11,547 bases of DNA from Candidatus Thorarchaeota archaeon. GTDB taxonomy: Archaea > Asgardarchaeota > Thorarchaeia > Thorarchaeales > Thorarchaeaceae. Under the pieces are notes generated by a model. The model was given only the letters and a program-made list of their open reading frames with translations. It ran no database searches and was not told the origin of the DNA. The translations under genes were made by a program, and so were the position numbers. Shown here piece by piece: positions 1 through 4,317 of this stretch. Numbering within the stretch: position 1 is the first letter of the stretch; each line of letters begins with the position of its first letter. Location of the stretch: NCBI GenBank assembly GCA_020355105.1, contig CP070658.1:2245050-2256596 (forward strand), written 5' to 3'.

Positions 1-4
1 CAAC

Positions 5-12
5 ATTTTTTT
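5..12 (+). terminator. poly-T tract, possible end of an upstream transcript
   Basis: A run of seven T residues (6-12) preceded by A stands 22 nt before the first gene. Archaeal RNA polymerase often terminates at T-rich stretches on the non-template strand, so this could end a plus-strand transcript from the left. The upstream gene is outside the window, so this cannot be tested here. Confidence 0.25.
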
Positions 13-34
13 GAATCATGATTGAATTCCGCCC

Positions 35-475
35 ATGCCTCGGCCAAAGCAATTCAGAAAAGTCGCCGAAGAACCACGAGTTTCAGTGTTCAAACCTGCG
101 GGGATTCCCAGAGTTGAACTAGATGAGATACTGGTCACAGTTGACGAGTTCGAAGCATTTAGACTGGCAGATTTCGAGAGGTTGAATCAGAGAGAGGCCA
201 GTTCCGTGATGCACGTGAGTCAGCCCACTTTCAACAGAATACTATCATCAGCACGGAACAAGATTGCAGAAGCAGTGGTCAAGGGGGCAGCACTTCGTTT
301 TGAAGGAGGAGAGTATGTTCTTCCTTGTGATGTTAGGGTCTTTCAGTGCAACGACTGTGGAGAGTCAACCGAAGCCCCGATGGGAGTCCCAAGACCGCGT
401 GAATGCCCTGCTTGCGGATCGAACAGTCTGGCCAGGATGAAGAGAGTCAAGGAAAGCGGTGAAACAGAAACATGA
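35..475 (+). CDS. DUF134-family helix-turn-helix protein with C-terminal zinc ribbon
   Basis: Predicted DNA-binding protein of the DUF134 family (146 aa). The start carries the family hallmarks: MPRPKQFRKV, the FKPAGIPR segment, then VTVDEFEAFRLADFE and a sigma-70-region-4-like helix-turn-helix at about residues 50-80 (LNQREASSVMHVSQPTFNRI). The C-terminus adds a zinc ribbon with C105, C108, C124 and C127. The ATG at 35 starts exactly at the conserved MPRPK; no good Shine-Dalgarno precedes it. The stop overlaps the start of the NifX-like gene in an ATGA, so the two are co-translated. DUF134 genes are commonly found next to, or fused to, NifX/NifB-like domains in archaea and bacteria. A role as regulator of, or partner to, that protein is inference; targets are unknown. 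Confidence 0.9.
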   Translation: MPRPKQFRKVAEEPRVSVFKPAGIPRVELDEILVTVDEFEAFRLADFERLNQREASSVMHVSQPTFNRILSSARNKIAEAVVKGAALRFEGGEYVLPCDVRVFQCNDCGESTEAPMGVPRPRECPACGSNSLARMKRVKESGETET

Positions 476-846
476 GCGTCCGGAGAATAGCAGTACCAGT
501 TGAAACAGAACACGGGCTTGAGAGCCCGATCAGCGGACACTTTGGACATAGTCCACTCTTCATAATCTCTACAGTCGAAAACGGTGAGATAGTGAAGGTT
601 GAAACATTGAGAAACGCGGCACACGCCAGCTGTGCGGAGCCCGTCATGAAACTGGCGGAGAGTGGAGTGCAGATCCTCCTGGCAAGTGGTATGGGGATGC
701 GTCCATACATGGTGACTCAGCAGGTCGGTATAGAGGTGATTAGGGCACAAGGTACGACAGTGGCTGAGGCAGTTGAGAACTACCTGAGAGGAAACTCAAC
801 GAGGATGGGGTCAGATGGTCTATGTGGTGGAGGAGGCCAGCACTAG
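472..846 (+). CDS. NifX/NafY-like dinitrogenase iron-molybdenum cofactor domain protein
   Basis: Small (124 aa) single-domain member of the dinitrogenase Fe-Mo cofactor biosynthesis family. Visible hallmarks are the N-terminal strand RRIAVPVETE, the motif SGHFGHSPLFII, the mid-protein GVQILLASGMG and a glycine-rich tail with Cys and His (LCGGGGQH), possibly a metal-binding end. The ATG at 472 overlaps the previous stop, and GGTGA at 458-462 lies 9 nt before it, a good ribosome-binding site. In nitrogen fixers this fold carries Fe-Mo cofactor or its precursor. No nif structural genes are visible here, and such stand-alone proteins are widespread in non-fixing archaea, so a general Fe-S or metal-cluster handling role is the safer inference. 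Its TAG stop is part of a CTAG shared with the stop of the gene on the opposite strand. Confidence 0.88.
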   Translation: MSVRRIAVPVETEHGLESPISGHFGHSPLFIISTVENGEIVKVETLRNAAHASCAEPVMKLAESGVQILLASGMGMRPYMVTQQVGIEVIRAQGTTVAEAVENYLRGNSTRMGSDGLCGGGGQH

Positions 847-1145
847 AGTCGGACCCATTGTGCGTGAGGGTGACCGTCAATATAGCCGACGGCCTGTTCA
901 TGAACAAAGCCTGCCTTGATTGCAGCTTTCACGCTTGCTGTTCCAACCATATTCGCAATCGTAGCCCGGTTGAGATGTTCGACACAGGTCTTGAGATCAG
1001 CGAGATCTTCTCCGTAGAAGTCCTTCGAAACCTTGAATCTCACTGTTCCCTCCACAAGTGTCTTTCCAAGAAGTCCTTGGTCACACATCGCCACAACGTA
1101 GTGTCCATCATGAGTTTCACGGACTCTTAGATACACACTGACCAA
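843..1145 (-). CDS. DUF424-family archaeal protein
   Basis: Conserved archaeal protein of unknown function (100 aa, the usual length for DUF424). Family features are the opening strand YLRVRETHDGHYVVAMCD, the LLGKTLVEG turn, the FYGE(D/E) motif near residue 43, the helix TIANMVGTASVKAAI and the ending HPHAQWVR. The TTG at 1145 is preferred because a G-rich stretch overlapping the aIF2-beta stop (1154-1158) lies 8 nt before it; a GTG at 1136 would match a slightly shorter family start. It lies 12 nt after aIF2-beta on the same strand, so the two are probably one transcript. This suggests, without proving, a translation-related role. The stop overlaps the nifX-like stop on the opposite strand. 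Confidence 0.85.
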   Translation of the reverse strand: MVSVYLRVRETHDGHYVVAMCDQGLLGKTLVEGTVRFKVSKDFYGEDLADLKTCVEHLNRATIANMVGTASVKAAIKAGFVHEQAVGYIDGHPHAQWVRL

Positions 1146-1157
1146 ATACGAGACCCC

Positions 1158-1571
1158 CTAGACAGGTCTTACTGAAGTGCGAGCGCCACAGGCTTGACAA
1201 ACGAGATAGTATGCGGTCCCTTCTTTTGCCATATTTGTGTCAGGACGAGTACATACGGGGCAGATTACATAGGAGTCGATGTATCGGTTGAGGACATCGT
1301 GAACCTGCTCAGGGGCAAATTTGCCGTTGAATATGGCGTTGCTACCCTCAATGTTCCCTGCGGTAGCCAGTTGTCCTGCAACATACTTGAGAACCTCCTT
1401 CCCGGGTCGATTCAAGATGCTGATTATCTCTTGGAAGTTCTGCCAGAAGCTCCTATTGCCTTGAACCATGAGCTGGATGTCGGGGACTTTGAACCGTTCT
1501 CCAGACCTTTTGAAGGCATCTTCTGGGACCTGTGATCTTGCTCTGTCTAGGAGACTCTCGTAGTCGTCCAT
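1158..1571 (-). CDS. eif2b: translation initiation factor aIF2 subunit beta
   Basis: Beta subunit of the heterotrimeric factor aIF2, which delivers initiator Met-tRNA to the small ribosomal subunit. The 137 aa length is normal for archaea. The order of parts is an N-terminal helix (MDDYESLLDRARSQVP) that in this family contacts the gamma subunit, the central alpha-beta domain with FKVPDIQLMVQGNRSFWQNF and GKFAPEQVHDVLNRYI, and a C-terminal zinc finger with C104, C107, C125 and C128. The ATG at 1571 sits about 26 bp from the centre of a TATA-like box, suggesting a leaderless or nearly leaderless transcript; no strong Shine-Dalgarno is seen. It is followed after 12 nt by the DUF424 gene. Confidence 0.96.
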   Translation of the reverse strand: MDDYESLLDRARSQVPEDAFKRSGERFKVPDIQLMVQGNRSFWQNFQEIISILNRPGKEVLKYVAGQLATAGNIEGSNAIFNGKFAPEQVHDVLNRYIDSYVICPVCTRPDTNMAKEGTAYYLVCQACGARTSVRPV

Positions 1572-1593
1572 ATGTCAACTCACTCAGTCTTCG

Positions 1594-1601
1594 CTATTAA
1601 G
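1594..1601 (-). promoter_or_regulatory. TATA-like box for aIF2-beta
   Basis: On the minus strand this reads CTTAATAG. Its centre is about 26 bp from the aIF2-beta ATG (1571), the usual distance to an archaeal transcription start, so the message would begin at or next to the start codon. The match to the TATA consensus is only fair. Confidence 0.4.
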
Positions 1602-1621
1602 CTGTCGTTCGGTATACAGCT
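1600..1621. repeat. inverted repeat AGCTGT/ACAGCT between RPA and aIF2-beta genes
   Basis: AGCTGT (1600-1605) and ACAGCT (1616-1621) can pair with a 10-nt loop. The element starts 10 nt after the RPA stop on the minus strand and abuts the TATA-like box of aIF2-beta on its upstream side. It could be a weak transcript-end hairpin or a protein site at the promoter; six pairs alone are weak evidence. Confidence 0.3.
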
Positions 1622-1630
1622 CTGACCAAG

Positions 1631-2332
1631 TCATGTATCCGCAAGTCTGTAGACGCCCACACTCACTTCCACGATCTTCCCTTTGCCATGAAGATTGATG
1701 ACCTTTAGCTGGATATCAGAACGAGCATGTCCGCGCTCCTCAAAGAACTTGATGATGTCATCAATTGGGACTCCACCCTTGTCTGAGTGGTTCTCAATGA
1801 ACTGGAGTATTTGCCTGTTGACCTTGCCCAACACCTGGGACTCTTCAGACCCTATCTTTTCTGTAGATTCTGGAGTTTCCGCACGTGTAGATTCACTGAG
1901 GGTTTCTTGAAAATCCGAAACCACTTGAGGAGTGACCCCGCTCCCGGTTATCATTCCTGAATACCGTTCCAATAGATGTAGGGACAGATAATTGGGGTCT
2001 TCTATCTGCCTGATTATCTCAGGGATGATGTAGACCTCGCCCTCCCGCTCTCGCACCTTTCCGACAACAAGGGTCAGAGCGTCAGAAGCTGCCTTCTCAA
2101 GTGATTTCGCCTCGTCATCAAATGCCCATGCTTTGATTGTTTCTGTGCCATCGTCGATTGTGATGCTGGCAAGATCCTTACGTGAGAACTGTTCCACAAT
2201 AAAACCAACGAGCACGACTCTTCTGAGTTCTACCCCGTGAGGAGAAACCACATAGTGACCATTGTCCTTCTTGTAGGTTCCATTGACAATGTCGGACACC
2301 GATGCTCGAACAGCCGTCATCCTCTCTCTCAT
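1631..2332 (-). CDS. RPA32-like single-stranded DNA-binding protein (OB fold plus winged helix)
   Basis: Predicted small subunit-type replication protein A (233 aa). After a short N-terminus comes one OB fold (about residues 30-115: VELRRVVLVGFIVEQF, SITIDDGTETIKAWAFDD, LTLVVGKVREREGEVYIIPEII), the nucleic-acid binding type seen in RPA32. A Ser/Thr/Glu-rich linker follows (about 140-165). A C-terminal winged helix (about 168-230: VNRQILQFIENHSDKGGVPIDDII) has the place of the protein-interaction domain of RPA32. The ATG at 2332 is chosen because AGGTGA (minus strand, 2342-2347) lies 9 nt before it; an ATG four codons in (2320) is less well placed. It lies 79 nt downstream of fen with its own TATA-like box, so the two can be transcribed together or separately. 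A general OB-fold nucleic-acid protein is the alternative, but the domain order favours RPA. Confidence 0.85.
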   Translation of the reverse strand: MRERMTAVRASVSDIVNGTYKKDNGHYVVSPHGVELRRVVLVGFIVEQFSRKDLASITIDDGTETIKAWAFDDEAKSLEKAASDALTLVVGKVREREGEVYIIPEIIRQIEDPNYLSLHLLERYSGMITGSGVTPQVVSDFQETLSESTRAETPESTEKIGSEESQVLGKVNRQILQFIENHSDKGGVPIDDIIKFFEERGHARSDIQLKVINLHGKGKIVEVSVGVYRLADT

Positions 2333-2345
2333 GTGAACAGTTCAC
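2333..2345. promoter_or_regulatory. perfect 13-bp palindrome over the RPA ribosome-binding site
   Basis: GTGAAC-A-GTTCAC is a perfect 6-1-6 palindrome directly before the RPA start codon. It overlaps the Shine-Dalgarno (2342-2347 read on the minus strand). In RNA, GUGAA and UUCAC can pair around a 3-nt loop and would mask part of that site; as DNA it would suit a dimeric repressor. Either function is inference. Confidence 0.4.
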
Positions 2346-2374
2346 CTGCTTCAATTGTCCTGTGATTTCATAGG

Positions 2375-2381
2375 TATTTAT
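2375..2381 (-). promoter_or_regulatory. TATA-like box for the RPA-like gene
   Basis: The minus strand reads GATAAATACC around this point. A transcript would begin near 2351, leaving about 19 nt of leader that includes the AGGTGA ribosome-binding site. It lies in the 79-nt gap after fen. Confidence 0.5.
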
Positions 2382-2411
2382 CATTCTCGGAGTCTCGGCC
2401 TCACATCACGT

Positions 2412-3446
2412 TCAGAAGAAGTCGGTAAGAGAACTCTGCTGCGTGGACCCTCTTGCCTCTTCGAGAGCCCCATGAAGTCGTTCTAGGGACCTCTCGACTC
2501 TGTTTGGACTAAAGTCATGATCAGAACAGAGAATCTGTCTGATGTCCGCATCTCTTGGATTAGACCACTTGGGCTCTTCGAGCTCAACTCTGGGAGGGTT
2601 CAAGAAGATGTCCCGAATCTCATCGTACGGAAACTCGAGTTTGATCTTCCTCTCAGTTTCCACCTTCTCTAGGCTCCCATATTTCTTGATCCACTTCAGG
2701 GCGGTCTTGGCACCAACACCCTCCAGCTTGTCGTTATAGTCAGTCCCAACGAGGATGGCTACGTCTATGAGCTGCTCTCTCGTTATCCCCATGAACCTCA
2801 AGTTCATGTCTAGGTCGATGAGTTCTGGGTGTATCGTCTTGTATGTCCTCGAACGTGAGATTCTGCGTCGTCCCGTCAGTGAGAGGTTACGGATCATTCG
2901 GGGACAATTGTATAACAGAGAGTCGTTGTCTTGACTCGCGCTGGCCCACACAATGTTTGACCTGGTCATCTGAGCGGCCAGGGCTTCCCCCTCTGAAGGA
3001 GCCTGTACGACAGGAATCCCCAGGGCTGTGAGTAGCTTCTTACTTCCCTCCACCATTGGTGTAGTGAGTCTTGAGCTGGCCTGAGCAGCCTTCCTTGCAT
3101 CTTCAATTCGTCCCTCCTCCTTAGCTCGAATCCACTCCTCTCTTGCTGTTTTACGGATCTCTTTCCTTCGTTCCACCTCTGCAGCCTTGAGAGTGGGTGC
3201 CTCGCCATCAAATATGTACACGGGATTGATTCCATGCTCAAGGAGGTTCAAGTTCCTGTAGAAGAGACCAGAAAGATGGCTGGTAATACGCCCCTTTGTG
3301 TCCATGAGCGGCGTACCATCAGGCTGTCGAATGCTGGCTAGGAATGCGTATATGGTGTTGAAAGCATCGACTGCGATAGCACGTCCACTGAGATTTCGAA
3401 GAGAGATTACCTCAGCCTTCACTATGTCACCTAGTTTGGTGCCCAT
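2412..3446 (-). CDS. fen: flap endonuclease FEN-1
   Basis: Structure-specific 5' nuclease that removes flaps during Okazaki-fragment maturation and base-excision repair. The 344 aa length is normal. The N-terminal nuclease region starts MGTKLGDIVKAEVISL with D27 and D80 (FDGEAP). The internal nuclease region has E152 and E154 (PSEGEA), D172 and D174 (SQDND) and D235 (VGTDYN), all the expected metal ligands. The helix-hairpin-helix VGAKTALKWIKKYG follows. The C-terminus ends in a PCNA-binding PIP box, Q337-S-S-L340-T-D-F343-F344. The residue between D172 and D174 is Asn where most homologs have Tyr. The ATG at 3446 is preceded by GGAGAGGAG at good spacing. The gene is divergent from the Zn-ribbon gene and is followed by the RPA-like gene, a plausible replication pair. 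Confidence 0.97.
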   Translation of the reverse strand: MGTKLGDIVKAEVISLRNLSGRAIAVDAFNTIYAFLASIRQPDGTPLMDTKGRITSHLSGLFYRNLNLLEHGINPVYIFDGEAPTLKAAEVERRKEIRKTAREEWIRAKEEGRIEDARKAAQASSRLTTPMVEGSKKLLTALGIPVVQAPSEGEALAAQMTRSNIVWASASQDNDSLLYNCPRMIRNLSLTGRRRISRSRTYKTIHPELIDLDMNLRFMGITREQLIDVAILVGTDYNDKLEGVGAKTALKWIKKYGSLEKVETERKIKLEFPYDEIRDIFLNPPRVELEEPKWSNPRDADIRQILCSDHDFSPNRVERSLERLHGALEEARGSTQQSSLTDFF

Positions 3447-3491
3447 GGGCTCCTCTCCTGACTAACGTCAAGCTCAATTCTTCAGTTCATC

Positions 3492-3499
3492 CATATATG
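3492..3499 (-). promoter_or_regulatory. TATA box for fen
   Basis: CATATATG, itself palindromic, lies 46 bp from the fen ATG. A start about 26 bp downstream (near 3469) would give a leader of about 22 nt carrying the GGAGAGGAG ribosome-binding site. Its orientation is set by the gene it serves. Confidence 0.55.
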
Positions 3500-3502
3500 A
3501 GT

Positions 3503-3515
3503 TGAGCATTGCTCA
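3503..3515. promoter_or_regulatory. perfect 13-bp palindrome upstream of the fen TATA box
   Basis: TGAGCA-T-TGCTCA is a perfect 6-1-6 palindrome ending 3 nt from the fen TATA box on its upstream (BRE) side. One half-site, TGCTC, recurs at 3521-3525, 11 bp from the copy at 3510-3514, about one helical turn. A bound protein here would compete with TFB/TBP. No known operator was recognised. Confidence 0.4.
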
Positions 3516-3525
3516 CGAAATGCTC

Positions 3526-3537
3526 CATTCTAGAATG
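3526..3537. promoter_or_regulatory. perfect 12-bp palindrome midway between divergent promoters
   Basis: CATTCTAGAATG is a perfect palindrome. Its centre (3531.5) is exactly 36 bp from the centre of the fen TATA box (3495.5) and from that of the Zn-ribbon gene TATA box (3567.5). This position suits a regulator acting on both promoters; the regulator is unknown. Confidence 0.45.
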
Positions 3538-3563
3538 TCTGAAGGAATATACGCTTCGGCAGG

Positions 3564-3571
3564 TTTATAAA
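3564..3571 (+). promoter_or_regulatory. TATA box for the Zn-ribbon/aEF-1-beta genes
   Basis: TTTATAAA is a strong archaeal TATA match. Transcription would start at about 3590-3597. That makes an upstream ATG at 3590 either the first base of the message or just outside it, and leaves about 40 nt of leader for the ATG at 3635. Confidence 0.7.
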
Positions 3572-3634
3572 AACCGCAAAAATGGCCCCATGAAACGCAA
3601 CTCGAAAAAACCTTCTGGTGATAACTTGTCCAAC

Positions 3635-3802
3635 ATGAGAGCGATCAGATGTACATCATGTCACCGCTCAATCTCCCCACAGGAGGACAGCGTGAAGTTC
3701 CAGTGTCCGTCGTGCGGAGACCTGATGATTTGGCGGTGCGAGGTCTGTAGACGTTTCTCTGTCAAGTATACGTGCCCCAACTGCTCATTTGAGGGGCCTT
3801 GA
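3635..3802 (+). CDS. small archaeal zinc-ribbon RNA-binding protein
   Basis: Archaeal Zn-ribbon protein of about 55 aa, of the kind commonly encoded just before aEF-1-beta and annotated as RNA-binding. It consists almost entirely of four CxxC knuckles: C6/C9, C24/C27, C35/C38 and C47/C50 (IRCTSCHRSI, FQCPSCGD, WRCEVCRR, YTCPNCSFEGP), enough for two zinc ions. The ATG at 3635 fits the family length and has GGTGAT at 3617-3622, 12 nt upstream. An ATG at 3590 would add 15 mostly basic residues and would be leaderless from the TATA box; it cannot be excluded. The longer open frame from 3509 begins upstream of the promoter and is not used. aEF-1-beta follows after 22 nt, so the two form an operon. 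Confidence 0.9.
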   Translation: MRAIRCTSCHRSISPQEDSVKFQCPSCGDLMIWRCEVCRRFSVKYTCPNCSFEGP

Positions 3803-3824
3803 TTATCTAAGGAGTCGACAAGCG

Positions 3825-4091
3825 ATGGCAAGAGTAGTTGTTACATTGAAGATAATGCCAGATGATGTGGATGTGGACCTAGACGCCCTACTCGAACATA
3901 TCAGGAAGATCATTCCAGAGGGCACCGATATTCGGGCAACGGAGATTGCTCCAGTCGCCTTTGGGCTCAAGGCACTCAGGATGAATATCGCAAGAGAGGA
4001 GTCGATGGGAGGGACCGAGGATGTTGAGTCCGCAATCAGTTCTCTCGAAGGAGTTGCCCAAGTAGAGGTAGAACGCGTTTCAAGAATGTAG
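3825..4091 (+). CDS. ef1b: translation elongation factor 1-beta (aEF-1-beta)
   Basis: Nucleotide exchange factor that recharges aEF-1-alpha with GTP during elongation. The 88 aa length is typical for the archaeal protein, which corresponds to the C-terminal exchange domain of the eukaryotic factor. Family features are MARVVVTLKIMPDDVDVDLD, the amphipathic helix LLEHIRKIIP, the core IAPVAFGLKALRMNI and the ending DVESAISSLEGVAQVEVERVSRM. The ATG at 3825 is preferred over an upstream in-frame TTG (3789) because it starts at the conserved MA and has AAGGAG at 3809-3814, 10 nt before it. It is the second gene of a pair with the Zn-ribbon protein. Confidence 0.95.
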   Translation: MARVVVTLKIMPDDVDVDLDALLEHIRKIIPEGTDIRATEIAPVAFGLKALRMNIAREESMGGTEDVESAISSLEGVAQVEVERVSRM

Positions 4092-4146
4092 GAATCGCGC
4101 TCTACGAAGTAAGTTCATATTGACGACTCAGGTAGAGAACTCAGAG

Positions 4147-4155
4147 TTTATAAAA
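4147..4155 (+). promoter_or_regulatory. TATA box for the cdc48 operon
   Basis: TTTATAAAA is a strong TATA match. Transcription would begin around 4177, giving a leader of about 140 nt before the cdc48 ATG. That is long for an archaeal gene. A weaker AGATATAC at 4213-4220 could be a second promoter nearer the gene. Confidence 0.65.
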
Positions 4156-4177
4156 GCAAACTCAAGGCAATCACCTG

Positions 4178-4317
4178 AGAACCACACCTCTGCAACGAGA
4201 TTATCTCGGTGTAGATATACCTTGTACAGGAACCAGAAGTTGGGTGACACGTCGGTGCGGACGTAGCACCGATTGGTCGTTTCTGAACAAGAAGGAGCAG
4301 GAGGCTGCGGCTGAGCA
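4178..4317 (+). other. structured 5' leader of cdc48
   Basis: This stretch contains no ATG on the plus strand and no recognisable tRNA or sRNA. It holds a perfect 6-1-6 palindrome, CGAGAT-T-ATCTCG (4196-4208), overlapped by a possible outer pairing ACACC (4184-4188) with GGTGT (4208-4212). It also holds a clean 7-bp hairpin, TCGGTGC (4252-4258) with GCACCGA (4266-4272), around the loop GGACGTA. Two purine-rich ribosome-binding candidates follow, AAGGAG (4292-4297) and GGAGG (4300-4304). Regulation through this leader is inference. Confidence 0.4.

Noticed and set aside
343..750. Minus-strand open frames across the DUF134/nifX-like pair
   Set aside because: Both plus-strand genes are recognisable and overlap in an ATGA; the antisense frames have no motif.
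472..846. Evidence for nitrogen fixation from the NifX-like gene
   Set aside because: Stand-alone proteins of this domain are common in non-fixing archaea and no nifHDK-type gene is present in the window.
1194..1535. Plus-strand open frame of 113 aa opposite aIF2-beta
   Set aside because: The minus-strand gene has complete family motifs including four zinc ligands; the plus frame shows none.
2178..2384. Minus-strand frame starting upstream of the RPA gene
   Set aside because: It overlaps the OB-fold coding region in another frame and begins almost on the TATA-like box; composition is not protein-like.
3509..3634. 42-residue N-terminal extension of the Zn-ribbon protein from 3509
   Set aside because: It would start upstream of the TATA box that drives the gene and doubles the normal family length.
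4178..4317. tRNA, C/D-box sRNA or known riboswitch in the cdc48 leader
   Set aside because: No T-loop (GGTTCGAATCC-like) sequence, no paired C and D boxes, and no recognised aptamer core; only generic stems are visible.
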